This document shows, in pieces, positions 45,101 through 55,284 of a stretch of 64,000 nt of DNA. The notes beneath the pieces were generated by a model. It was not told where the DNA came from and did no database searches. It was given only the letters and a program-made list of their open reading frames with translations. The first letter of the stretch is position 1, and each line of letters opens with the position of its first letter. Both the position numbers and the translations under genes were made by a program. Source of the DNA: Sialis fuliginosa (Eukaryota > Arthropoda > Insecta > Megaloptera > Sialidae); NCBI GenBank assembly GCA_961205875.1, contig OY540812.1, positions 33,489,098 to 33,553,097 of the forward strand, given 5' to 3'.

Positions 45101-45503
45101 GTCGATTACATTGAGCGAGTTTACAAACTAACAAGCCAGTTTTTTAGCTTGTTAGCTTGTAAACTCGCTCAGTGTCATCATGTTCACAAGCTAACAAGCT
45201 GCTTGTAAACAATCTGCTACAAAAGCTGAAAGCCGGGCTACTTTACTCGCTAGCTAGTTAGCTTGTTAGATTGTTAGCTTGTAAACTAGCCGTGTGTCAT
45301 CATAGTAGATAGTTCGCTAGCTGCTAGTATCTCGGCGATTCCTGGTTTCAGTGTCTATAAAATGTATTCAAAACACGTGGTTTACTCGCTATCTAGTTGG
45401 CTACTGAGCGAGTGGAAAGTTTTGTGTGTCATCATCACTGGCTAAGAAGCCAGCTTGTAACAAGCTGGCTTCTTAGCTTGTAAACTCGCTCGATGTAATC
45501 GAC
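45101..45503. mobile_element. Inverted-repeat element with internal hairpins, level 5
   Basis: The ends GTCGATTACATTGAGCGAGT and, from the right, GTCGATTACATCGAGCGAGT pair. Inside, TGTCATCAT occurs three times (about 45,173, 45,294 and 45,434). Each is bounded by runs of AGCTTGT / ACAAGCT words that fold; CTAAGAAGCCAGCTTGT pairs perfectly with ACAAGCTGGCTTCTTAG at 45,443-45,477. It is non-coding. Confidence 0.65.
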
Positions 45504-46509
45504 CCTTTACCATACCTTTAAAATGTGTTTGCTAATTGTTGTGCAAAATTTAATAATTTTTTTTCACATATTCTATGTTTTTATTTAAATAGCTCTGATA
45601 TGTTTGTGTTTTTAATTTATGTGGATAGGCACTTTCTACTTGTTATAATTATTATAATTTAAAATTACATATTTTTATCAATCAAAATTCAAATAAAATA
45701 TTTTGCTACACGTGTTGTGTTCTTGCATTCATAATAGTCTTTAATCTTCACGTCTCGTGCTTGTATCAACTATCGACAGCTTATTTAGTAAAATACTGTG
45801 TGTTAATAAAACTACTGAAGTATAATAGACTGACAAAGTCAAAGTGTTGTGTAATTCTTATTAGTGCAGTTTATAAAATTAAATAAGATATGTATACCTA
45901 TATTAATATTGTTTAAAATCATTATTGTATTTATTTTTTATCTGAAAACGAATTTTGTTTATAAAATTCACTTGTCAAAAAGTTAAGAGATTGTTTTCTA
46001 TGAAATAGATAAATTTAAAATCATCACTTAATTAAAAATAATCGTTATTTATTATTTTGTTTTATTTCATCGATTTTCCGAAATGTTAAATAATGAATTA
46101 AAATCGAAAAAATATATGTTTTTAAATATGTGATGTTTTTTCTCGATAAAAAATTGTAGAAGATTCTGTTAAATTTTGAAGCCCCAAAATTTCAGTTTAA
46201 AAATTTTTTGCAAGCTTTTAAATGCTTTTCAAAAGACCATTCAGCATATCATGACTATTTTTTTCATAAAAAATAATTCCTTTACCAAAATAGCGTTATT
46301 AATTTTTGATTTCGAAAGCTTTCATTGATTTTCTTGTAAAAAAAATTTTGCAAAAATTTTACGCTTTCAAAATTTATAAAAAGTTAAGGAATATTTTTTT
46401 TATTGTTTTAACCTTTGGCCTAGAGCGGCAGGGGATGATAAAAATAATTGGGCTCTTGATTAAAAAACCAGATAGTACAAGCTTTCGAATGAGTTTTAGA
46501 TCATGCAAA

Positions 46510-46640
46510 CATAGGTGGGCATTAACTCGTTAATCCGTTAATCGTTAATTAACGAAGTTAACAAAATGCTTCACGGATTAACTTTTAAGTTAACTCAAAA
46601 AAATATTAACGCTTTTGTTAACTTCCGTTAAACTTACATT
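46510..46640. repeat. Degenerate TTAAC/GTTAA-rich repeat inside the hAT element
   Basis: TTAACTCGTTAATCCGTTAA, GTTAATTAACGAAGTTAAC and ACTTTTAAGTTAACTC form a run of GTTAA words in both orientations. It sits just before the transposase remnant and breaks its frame. Confidence 0.45.
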
Positions 46641-46674
46641 GGTTGTTTGATGACAAGTACTATTTATTCATAAC

Positions 46675-46821
46675 TGTCCGGCAAGCTCAGCGTCAATTGA
46701 AAGAATATTTTCCACATATGGTTTAATTTGGACCAAAATGCGGAATAGACTTGGTTTTGATAAAGCCTTAGACTTAGTTAAAATATATAGATATTTAAGA
46801 ACAGAACCAGAAGATTGGTAG
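46675..46821 (+). pseudogene. hAT transposase C-terminal dimerisation domain remnant
   Basis: Reading frame from 46,675 to the stop TAG at 46,819-46,821: CPASSASIERIFSTYGLIWT followed by KMRNRLGFDKALDLVKIYRY and LRTEPEDW. This is the hallmark hAT C-terminus (PASSA-x-ER-x-FS, later RNRL and LV-x-I). The frame is closed by TGA at 46,651-46,653, and no upstream catalytic domain was recognised, so it is a fragment. Its position about 280 bases before the right end fits the end of a hAT gene. Confidence 0.85.
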
Positions 46822-48115
46822 TGCCAGTTTATCTTTGATATAATAATTAACTATGTATTATATAGAGAATATTTTTTTAAATTGAATTATTATTTAAAAA
46901 ATCAGAATTTTGAATCAATGTTTCAATTATATTAGTTAATAAATGGTCTGAAATGATTGTATTTCTTTAATTTCCTTATAAAATATTATATTTCCTTTAA
47001 ATATACCTAAAAAAGAAAAAAACCCACCGGGTTTTTTTAAAGTTGTTTGCCCAAAAAAACCCGGGTGGATTTTTTTGGGTTACCCAGTGGGGAGCCAACC
47101 CTGTGTAGAAGGCCCAAATTTGAGAGGCAAGGGGACTCACATTAAAAAACACCCCAAAGGAAACATACAACTACTACGTCCACGCCGTTGTTTCTGAGTA
47201 ATGCTAAATGTAGTTTGACTTTAATAAGCTATTAGGTGCAACTTTTTTTTCAGATATTTGAGCTCGTTGATTAATCTTACAGCGCCCTCTACCGAGAGAA
47301 CAAAGCATTTTTAAGAAAAAAATTTCCTACTAAAGATACTAATTTTTTCACGTAGAATACGAATATGCAATAAAAAATATAGGTTTTTTCTTAAAAAATC
47401 AAAGTTGACCTTGTTTGACCTTGAAAAAATAGTTCGAAGGTCAACCGCAAGATCACCATTGTTTGGCTCCCTTGAAACCAAGCAACTTTCGTTTGAAACG
47501 TTTCTATCAATTTCGCTTACTTTTCGAGATATTTGATTGCGTTGATTAAAATGACTCACTCTGTATATAGTTATGTTCACACATGTTTACCACATACTAT
47601 ATAATAGTACTAACAAATAAATATTTATATTTATGCAGTATATATTATCTTACTAGATTTATTAATTTATCGTTTCATCGATTTTCAGATTTAATGGGAT
47701 TTAAGAGGGTGAATTGACTATTCTTGGGGTAATTTTCAGAAACTACAACTACTTACCTTTCAAATGTGACTGATTACATTAAAATTGGTTGAAAATTGGC
47801 TTCAAGCGAAATTTCGCGCAAAAATGTGTGATTTAGACCTACTGTGCGGCGCCCTGGGAAGTCTCGCCGTTTTTGAGGGGCGCCGCGAATCTGCGGCTCA
47901 TCCATCTCATTAATTGAATATTAATGGATGAATTTGTTCAATAATGCAGTTTTTTTAGTTACTCATTACATGTTAGTCATGTTTTTTACTTAGGAAGGGT
48001 GCCATGGGAAAACCTTAGTTGAAAAAGTTTGGGAACCTCTGGGTTAACCATTTAATTTTTAAATTTTTTTATAAAAATATTAATTCGAAATTTTTCTTAA
48101 TATGCGATTATTTTT

Positions 48116-48783
48116 GCTTCCTCGCGACATCCAAGATACTAAAAGCTTTGTGATCGTTTTAAAATTAGAAAAAAAGTCTCCGATTTCAAAAATTTTACTC
48201 GATCTTTCCGTTTTAGGTTAAAAATCTATCTTTCTGTCCCCTGAATCCTTGTCACACGCATAACTCATTAACCACTGAACCGATATTAATGAAACTTGGT
48301 AGGTCGTGTGGAAGGTGGAGGGGTGGCAGTTAACAGTAATTTTTTCAAGATATTTTAAGAATGGCACATATCACGAAAAATTTTATAGAATCTTTTTTGT
48401 AGATCACTCAATTTTCTAGGTCATACAATGTTACAAAGATTTATCTCAATTTGCTTTATAAAATCATCATTTGGTTTTTAAATCGATATTTATTTTGACT
48501 TACTAAATGTCGTTTTGCTGTTTTAAATGTCGTTTTGACGTTTGCATAGCAGAAAAATTTAGATTTAGATTGTAACTATCAAAATTTAAAAATATACGAA
48601 AAAATAATCAGGCGTGTATTAAAATTTTTTCGAATTTTAATAAAATTGTATAAAAATTAAATGGTTAACCAATGGCAGGCAGTTCTTTTGAATACATTAT
48701 TGGTGTTTATTGAAATTGTTCAATAATTAACAACCTTTGGTGAATTTAGCACGAGGAAGCACTGTGCATTTACTTAGCAGATG
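48116..48783 (+). mobile_element. Family E element, full-length copy inside another E copy
   Basis: It starts GCTTCCTCGCGACATCCAAG and ends CACGAGGAAGCACTGTGCAT with TTTACTTAGCAGATG. The (GTCT)n tract is reduced to TCTATCTTTCTGTC. Both flanks are parts of the reversed E copy described at 43,466. Confidence 0.75.
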
Positions 48784-49059
48784 TTTTTCGTTAAATAGCG
48801 ATTGTAAAAAACAAATGCAGTTTTTTAAAGGAAATAGAGGTAAATCTTCGTGAGCGAATATTTTACAACAAACGTTGTGGTGACCTATATTATATTAAAT
48901 TGAATGCTCTACAAAAAAATCTATAAAATGTTCACGTTACATGTATTAAATAATATACTTACTCAATAAATTAATTAACCACCTTTTTTTAGCATCCCCC
49001 CCCCCTTCTCTATAAGCTTGGCGCAAACTCACGGTACACCACTGTAAAAAGTGCGTTAC

Positions 49060-49122
49060 AATTGTTTGGTGCAATGTATGGCATGTAGCGCCATCTTATT
49101 GAAACCAGATGTTTTTCAAATC
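49060..49122 (-). pseudogene. Mariner-like transposase scrap, minus strand
   Basis: On the minus strand 49,122-49,060 reads DLKNIWFQ, a stop in place of Gln, then DGATCHTLHQT. This is the WFQQDGA-x-CH motif around the second catalytic Asp of mariner-like transposases common in insects. Nothing else of the gene on this strand is in frame. Confidence 0.7.
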
Positions 49123-49218
49123 CATTTCAGCTTATTCTGGCCAAAAGAAGTTTTCCAACAAACTCGAATAAGACACATTTAACTGCTGTGATCGATCACG
49201 AAGAGACACTTTCGGATT

Positions 49219-49416
49219 TTGGTGAACATGGCGACTTACAGCTTGGATTTTTTCTTGTGGAACTTTCTTATGGTCCAACAGAATATGATTCTCCTCGAAA
49301 TTACGATAATTAAACGTTCAGCTAATGTGTACAATGCCGTGGTTAAAATTGCTAAAGATCAAACTACCAAAATATGTCAAAACATGGACCTAAAGTTAGT
49401 CATAAATCAGAGTTAA
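49219..49416 (+). pseudogene. Mariner-like transposase scrap, plus strand
   Basis: The frame of 65 codons contains SLDFFLWNFL, the decayed form of the PLDFFLWG motif near the third catalytic Asp of mariner-like transposases. The rest, with NVYNAVVKIAKDQTTKICQN, is weakly like the C-terminal region. It points opposite to the scrap at 49,060-49,122, so the element has been broken and inverted. Its start codon has no meaning. Confidence 0.55.
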
Positions 49417-49509
49417 AGCCCGTTCACATATGTACACTTGTTTTGACTCACCCGTTACATCTAAAATAAATGCTTTGGAATGTAACCCCTCCCCCCTTAC
49501 ACACGATTA

Positions 49510-49975
49510 TCAAAGCAAATATCAATTTAGAAAAACAAAACTAGATTTTTAAAAACAAATTGAGATAAATCTTTGTAAGGGGATATTTTACAACAAACGT
49601 TGTAGACCTATATTATAGCAAATTGAATGCTCTACAAAAAATATTCTAAAAAACTTGCCGTTCTTGAGATATCTTAAAAAAATAGATATTTTGAGATGTA
49701 ACCCCTCCTTCCTTACACACGATTTTTATGATTTTGAAATGGTACCGGCTACAAGCCATTCCCAACCAGCTAACCAAGTTTCATTAATATCGATTTAGAG
49801 TCTTAGAGGTTCATAAGTTATGGAGTAACAAGGATTCAGGAGACACAGACACGGAACGTGTTTGTCTTGACGTGAAACGGAAAGATTAAGTAAAAATTGT
49901 AAAATCAGAGAACAATTTTTTTCTAATTTAAAAATGATCACAAAGCTTCTCGTATCTTTAATATGGTGAGAAAGC
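49510..49975 (-). mobile_element. Family E element, left half
   Basis: TATCAATTTAGAAAAACAAA, TTTACAACAAACGTTGTAGA, GAATGCTCTACAAAAAATAT, CCTTACACACGATTTT and AAGCTTCTCGTATCTTTAAT, ending GTGAGAAAGC, follow family E in reverse. The half with CATTTACTTGGCAG is missing. A short E piece at 49,455-49,509 may belong to this or to the preceding nested copy. Confidence 0.65.
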
Positions 49976-50857
49976 AATCTAGGTACATAACATTTTAAAT
50001 TTTTAATACATTCACATACTCCGCTATTTTCAGCGGGGTGTACACTCGCTGAACAAACAGAGTTCGACTGTAATTACTTGTGAATAATAATTACATTTGT
50101 TAACAGAGGAAAATTGAATTTCAATTTCAGTGAATTATTTTCTTTGAAGTTAAACAAAATTAATTAGACATTTTTGTATTTTTTTCTGTCTGTTCTACCG
50201 TCATAATTAACTATTAATGCATTCAGTGGCGTAACTACAAATTTCGGCTCCTTCGATCGAGCTGGATGCGGGCCGTGAATATTTTGAGTCACGGTCGTAT
50301 TCAAATCTTGGATTGTGAGTGTGCGTTATTGTGAGTAAAAGTAAAAAATCGTACGTGACTATGCGTAAGTCCGTGAATCTATTTTGAAGGTTAATTTTTT
50401 AAAATCTTATTTAATTTTTTGTCAATTTCTGAATTATTCTATGTATTAAAAAATACAGTATACAAAATAAATATCATTTTTAGAGTTCTGTAGAAAACTA
50501 GGAACCCTTAAAGTTTTGCTCTGCCCGTCCGTCTGTCTGTCAATAATAATAATATTGGTTTTAACTCAAAATGGATTTGAAGTTTTGCGGTGCAATTTTT
50601 ATGCAAATTCAGAGATTCCCCGTTTCTGCGAGTAAGGTATCTAATGATAGCTGACAATTCAAAGAATTTAAATATTTACACGTTTTATTTTTATTACGAT
50701 GCCAAGTTGTACAATATTGTACATATTTTCAGATAGTGACGATAATTCTGATGAAAAAATATTAAAAAAATAATATATTGTTACCCTTCAATAAAATTAA
50801 AAAAGAATTAGGTTTTATCAATTTCTTTTAGATTTTCGAACTAATTTTCTTTATGTT
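49976..50857. other. Non-coding stretch with two repeat ends
   Basis: CAGTGGCGTAACTACAAATTTC at 50,225, shortened here to its first 12 bases CAGTGGCGTAAC, is a hAT-type left end like the one at 17,506, without a right end. AGAGTTCTGTAGAAAACTAG with GCCCGTCCGTCTGTCTGTC at 50,483-50,560 is a GTTCCGTAG-family end. Nothing codes for protein. Confidence 0.45.
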
Positions 50858-51714
50858 TCGATTCCACGCCATATCGAAGATACGAGAAACTTTGTGATCG
50901 TTTTAAAATTAAAAAAAAATATTCTCCGATTTCAAAATTTTAACTTGATCTTTCCATTTCAGGTCAAGACAAACACTTTTCGTTCCGTGTCTGTCTGTCG
51001 AGTGAATCCTTGTCACTTGTATAACTCATGAACCACTGAACCAATATTAATGAAACTTGGTTGGATAGTTGGGTCTGGCTTGAGAACGGTTCCATTTCAA
51101 CATCATCAAAATCGTGACATCCCAAAATATTTATTATTTCAAGATATCTCGAGAAACACACATGTTACGTGAAAATTTTATAGAATCTTTTTTGTAGAGC
51201 ATTCAATTTCCTATAATATACATATATTAGTCTACAACAGTGTTTCTCAACCTTTTAGTATTTGTGACCCAATTTTCAATCACAATTCTCCTCCCCCCCC
51301 CCTCATACAATAACTTTATTAATCCTTCTTTTTAAAAACTTTGCTCTGCAAGACAGGCCCAAGGGAGTCACTAATAATTATTAATCTTGTTTTTAATTTA
51401 ATATTGATAAGTTAATTATTAAATACATTGTGCAGTACTGATACAATCCTATTTATAAATGTATTATATCAGTGTAAATGTAAACGTGTGTTAATTTTGA
51501 TGTTTAAAATGTCATTTGAACGTTTGCATAGCAGAAAAATTAAGATTTAGATTGAAATTGTCAAAAATTAAAAAAATATATGAAAACAAATTAAGTGGTT
51601 AACCAATGGCAGTTCATGAGAATACTTTATCGGTATTTATTAAAATTGTTCAATATAATTAATTAACTACATTTTGTGAATTTAGCACGACAAAGCATAC
51701 TTACTTGGCAGATG
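50858..51714 (+). mobile_element. Family E element, interrupted copy
   Basis: The left part (50,858-51,237) has ATATCGAAGATACGAGAAAC, GTCTGTCTGTCGAG and ACTCATGAACCACTGAACC. The right part (about 51,490-51,714) has TTAAAATGTCATTTGAACG and TTTAGCACGACAAAGCAT with TTACTTGGCAGATG. The DNA between, from CAGTGTTTCTCAACCTTTTA at 51,238, is a hAT-type left end with a C-run, and its right end has decayed. Confidence 0.65.
51238..51489 (+). mobile_element. hAT-type insertion with recognisable left end only
   Basis: CAGTGTTTCTCAACCTTTTA with TGTGACCC and a C-run is the terminus of a widespread hAT type. No inverted partner is seen before family E resumes at about 51,490, so the right end is lost. Confidence 0.5.
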
Positions 51715-52411
51715 TTTTTTTTAAACATTCTTATTTTCGTGAGTTTACATAAACTTTTTTTACTTATTTTAATTCATTGATTTGGTTTAACGCGGTTTTA
51801 AAATATTATAAAACGTATCCTTAATTTCACCACGTAACCAATGTAATTTTTTAAGCGGTTTTTTTTGTGGAACGTATCTACCGCGTAAAAAGAAAACCTT
51901 ATTATATATGATGTATAATGATGTCGCGGATTTTTATGTAGAACTAATTAACACACACATACATATGTTGATATAAACATCATTGGTAGCATGTTTTTTC
52001 TCTAAAAGTATTTTCTTCTCAATGTGAAGGTTTTTTTTGATTACTTGTTTTCAGTGCTGTTATCAACACTTTGGTTGCATCACTGTTGCGTGCGCTCGGT
52101 TTTGACAGGTAATCTCGCAACGCGACGGTTTATGTGTCACTTGCACTCGCTCACTGACGTGATCTATTTAGCGCGCATGTTTTTGTTGTTTAAAATCATT
52201 CTTGAGCACAAACAACTAAAAATTATAAATCGATTAAATCGGGATGCATTAATTTAATTTCTCATACTATATTTATAATTTATAAAAAAAAATCTAACTT
52301 CAAGCCTTGGTAATCACACGTATGAATACTGTTGGGGAGAGTGAGGTGGTTGCGAACACCTAAGAGAAAAATCAAATAAGGTAAAAAATAAACAAATAGA
52401 TGTATTGTATA
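51715..52411. other. Non-coding stretch with a CpG-richer patch
   Basis: From 52,070 to 52,190 CpG is more frequent (GTTGCGTGCGCTCGG, CTCGCAACGCGACGG, TAGCGCGCATG). A 77-codon frame at 52,024-52,257 crosses it, with a hydrophobic start. ACAGGTAATC at 52,108 could be a weak 5' splice site. I do not recognise a product and would not call it a gene. Confidence 0.25.
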
Positions 52412-53525
52412 CTAGCTAATACCCGCGGCTTCCTCGCGTGGATTTTGAAACTAATTACAAACTTGCATACGTGACATGGGGTGAAATATTTAATTTTACC
52501 TTTATTTGTTTCTTATTAACTATACAAAATCGTAAATATCTCGGCTCCTATGCAAGATAGGGGGTTGTTTTTCCCCCTAAATCCCCCTCCCCCGTAGTAT
52601 TTTTCCCGCCGGATCGAACAAAACTGATAACAACCCTCCATAAATGACAGGGGGCGATATATATATTTTATTTTATTCATTATACAAAATCGTAAATATC
52701 TCGGCTCCTATCCGAGATCAGGGGTTGTTTTTCCCTCTAAAACCCCCTCCCCTGAAGTATTTTTCCCGCTGGATTGAATGAAACTAATTACAACCCTCCA
52801 TACGTGACAGGGGATGAAATATTAAATAATTATTTATTTTTATTAATTACCTACACAAAATCGTAAATATCTCGGAACATAGTTAAAAATTACAGAAACC
52901 CAGCCCCATGTCGACCACCGCCATTAGGGGTTGAATGCCGAAATTTTTATTTTTATTGAAGACTGTTTTGCTCGAATTCACCTTTATAACTTAAGTAGCT
53001 ATGCAGATAAACATACCAAAAATCCACCCTCGCCCCCCTCTTACGCTATTAGGGGTTGAATATCGAAATTTTAATTTTAATTGAATATTATCTTGCCCAA
53101 ATTTACCTTAATATCATAATCAGTTACGTAGATAAATAGATAAATATATCAAAATTTAATAAAGTTAACATCTCCCCCTTCTTTTGTTTTCTAGTTGTTT
53201 ATTTTGCGTAGAATGTTCTATTGGCTTGTTGTGTCCCTACAGATTATTTGTGCAATGTTTCATTCGAGTGAATACAAAAAAAAAATTATCATACATACAT
53301 TGAATACATTCCACCCTCTTGCAACCTTTTAGGGGTTGAATTTTGCAAATGCTGAAATACGTGTTACAGTGTTTGTATTGAAGAGCATTGATTATCAAAA
53401 AATCCTTTCTTAGTGGGTGGTTACGTTATAAAAGGAAGACACCCATAAAATTTCACGTTTCTAGGACCAGGGGTTTGGGCTGGGCGATGATGAATCAGTC
53501 ATTCAGGACATGTTATTATATATTA
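52412..53525 (-). mobile_element. Family G element (Helitron-like), full-length inverted copy
   Basis: In plus orientation it starts ACTAGCTAATACCCGCGGCT and ends CATTCAGGACATGTTATTAT. On the minus strand the 3' end is therefore CCGCGG, GTATTAG and CTAG followed by T, the Helitron-like CTRR end with a CGCG hairpin just upstream. Three internal blocks share ATATCTCGGCTCCTAT, GGGGTTGTTTTTCCC and AACCCTCCATA. It matches 22,700-23,825 over its whole length with modest divergence. Confidence 0.6.
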
Positions 53526-53561
53526 TGTATATAGATTATTATTATACATATAATTCATTAG

Positions 53562-53756
53562 TTATAAATTTTCATTACCAATTTTAATAATATATAAAAA
53601 CAAAGATAACATTAAAGAAATAAACAAAACTGTCGGTGTTCGTGATTTCCCGACAAACATGAAGTAGTCACGAACAGTGGGATAATTAAACATAATTGGT
53701 ACAAAAGTCGCAGCGAAAGCCTTTGGATGTACTTTTACCATTGGTACACTTATCAT
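53562..53756 (-). other. 64-codon frame, unknown
   Basis: The first part (residues 1-45) is less biased in composition than other frames here, with PMVKVHPKAFAATFVP and PTVRDYFMFVGKSRTP, and the last part is hydrophobic. I do not recognise it, see no second copy, and find no splice context. It may be chance or the edge of an unrecognised element. Confidence 0.15.
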
Positions 53757-53781
53757 GTGCCTATAAATTACACTTACGAAT

Positions 53782-54405
53782 GTTTTTTTAATTTTTATTT
53801 TTTCGGTCCCGCAGGCCTATGTTTTAGCTTTGGATCAAAAGTTAATTGTCCCAAAATTTCAGACTCATAGATCAAACCTATGGACGGCGCAAACCGAGTC
53901 TTTTTCCCATTTGATTAACATGGGAAAAATTACTTTTTTACCTATGCGTGAATATCTCGTTGAAAAATTTAATTATTTTAATTTCTTACAGCAGCATATC
54001 ATAGAGAATTAAATTTCTTACAAAAAAGATCCCAAGTACTCAATTCATAGATCGAATATTTTTTAAAATACATATATTCGTTTAAACATTATCATAAAAA
54101 GTAAAATCCAATTTTTATGATAATTTTTAAACAAAAATTTCTTCAAATTTATTAGATTTATGAATTGAGCACTTAATTCTCTACAAAATATTCCCGAGAA
54201 ATTTTCAAAAAAAAGAATTTTTCAACGAGATGTTCACGCGTAAGTAAAAAAATAATTTTTCCCATGTTAATCAAATGGGAAAAAGACTCGGTTTGCGCCG
54301 TCCACAGGTTCGATCTACAAGTCTGAAATTTTGGGACAGTTAACTTTTGATCCAATGCTAAAAACATAAGCCTGCGGGACCGAAAAATAAAAATAAAAAA
54401 AACAC
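53782..54405. mobile_element. Palindromic element, arms about 290 bp
   Basis: The left arm with TTTTCGGTCCCGCAGGC, TTTGGATCAAAAGTTAA and CGGCGCAAACCGAGTCTTTT is mirrored at the right, ending CCTGCGGGACCGAAAAAT. The centre is near 54,095. The two arms therefore encode look-alike 60- and 64-codon frames pointing toward each other; the differences between them change amino acids freely, so no protein is under selection. A diverged copy lies at 36,835. Confidence 0.75.
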
Positions 54406-54511
54406 CGTAATTTTATAAAACATTACCTAGTTTACAACAGGAAGATCTTGATATTTTTCATTACAATAACAAAAATAGTTATTTTCTTTATCAACATCTT
54501 CGTATCCTTCT

Positions 54512-54760
54512 TAGGTTTCCGTAGAAAACTGGAAACCTTATAGTTTCGCCATGTCCGTCCTCAAAAAATTTAAGCCGATTAAGATGAAATTTGGTATACG
54601 GACGAAGACTGATAACACAAAAACAGAAATGATAAGATTTTTGAAAAAAAAAATTTTTTGGACCCCCTTTCCATAGACTGAAAAGTGAACTCACATTTTT
54701 TTTTCACTTAGTCATTAGATAGGTCTTCAAACATAAAAAGAGAAAATAAAAAAAATCCTG
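54512..54760 (+). repeat. GTTTCCGTAG-family copy
   Basis: TTAGGTTTCCGTAGAAAACT, a TTTCGCCATGTCCGTCC box, GCCGATTAAGATGAAATTTG and GTATACGGACGAAGACT match the reverse of 10,591-10,738. It is followed by AGACTGAAAAGTGAACTCAC and AGATAGGTCTTC, the reversed end of a 285 bp unit. Confidence 0.65.
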
Positions 54761-55284
54761 AATGCATCACTTCAAAATGCTAATTTCCCTCTATAATGAG
54801 TATTGACTAGAACTTGAATTAATTAGTAATTAACAAGCCTTTAAAAAGAGCAATTTTTAATCAAATCACAAATGTATAATGTCACCATCCGACACAAAAT
54901 GGTGTGAAGTACTCATAAAGAACAACGACAATTTTCAGAATATGGCGACCTAATTGAGTTTGCACCTAATTGGCTCAATTCCAGTCGTTCAAACAATGCA
55001 AATAATTTCACTACAATTTCCTTTACAGAATTAAGTCAGTGAAAATTGATCTGGCGTTTACAGTTGTCTAGTTTGTACATTGTTGATTTTGTTTACTGAT
55101 ATGATTGTTTTGCTTCTAGCTTTTATTATTACTTCTTGCTTTAATAATAGTAACTTATTTCCGTTACAACGCGAATACTAAATTAATATGTCTTCAAATT
55201 TTAACAAATCGGTTTTTCATTCTTTGTTTGTATGTAAAAATGAAATTACATCAGAGCTGTGCACAAATACAATTGTATATACTT
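54761..55284. other. Non-coding stretch
   Basis: I see no frames or repeats that I can support. Confidence 0.3.

Larger units (their letters stand above)
44739..47103 (+). mobile_element. hAT element, 2,365 bp, decayed autonomous copy, level 4
   Basis: The ends CAGGGTTGGCAAAAACCCGG and CCCAGTGGGGAGCCAACCCTG-type DNA are inverted. The flanks are perfect 8-mers TGTAGAAG at 44,731-44,738 and 47,104-47,111. It contains a hAT C-terminal domain remnant and at least one further inserted element (45,101-45,503). It is related to the 964 bp copy at 7,880. Confidence 0.85.
44326..47563. mobile_element. Tc1/mariner-type fold-back, level 3 of the nest
   Basis: The ends CAGGGTGAGTCATTTTAATC and GATTAAAATGACTCACTCTG are inverted next to TA. 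The arms pair over about 370 bp (44,326-44,696 with about 47,190-47,563), for example GAAAAAATTAGTATCTTTAG with its mirror, and TAGAGGGCGCTGTAAGATTA on both sides. Without the inner hAT element it is about 865 bp with a short loop. The frames at 44,330 and 47,311-47,580 are mirror images of the arms. Confidence 0.8.
43581..48041. mobile_element. hAT-type element (CAGAGGTTCCC ends), level 2 of the nest
   Basis: The left end CAGAGGTTCCCAAAGTGTGC and right end AAAAAGTTTGGGAACCTCTG are inverted. TTTTTGCGCGAAATTTCGCT (43,633) and AACTACAACTACTTACCTTT pair with their mirrors at 47,745-47,825. The flanks GATTCAA(C) and GGTTAACC match a duplicated GGTTAACC only in part, so the target duplication has decayed. 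The right side keeps GCGGCGCCC and GGGGCGCCGCG blocks. Confidence 0.65.
43466..48950 (-). mobile_element. Family E element, host of multiple nested insertions
   Basis: Family E parts lie at 43,466-43,580 (ATCTGCCAAGTAAATGTACA, ATTCACCAAAGGTAGTTAC), at 48,042-48,115 (GGTTAACCATTTAATTTTTA, TTCGAAATTTTTCTTAATAT) and at about 48,790-48,950 (TATTTTACAACAAACGTTGT, GAATGCTCTACAAAAAA). They are in the order of one reversed E copy. The first gap is a hAT-type element; the second is another E copy in the opposite orientation. It directly abuts the previous E copy. Confidence 0.65.

Noticed and set aside
53830..54367. Two look-alike frames of 60 and 64 codons facing each other
   Set aside because: They lie in the two arms of one palindrome. 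The differences between arms are mostly amino-acid-changing, and a third copy at 36,835 is not open, so there is no protein selection.
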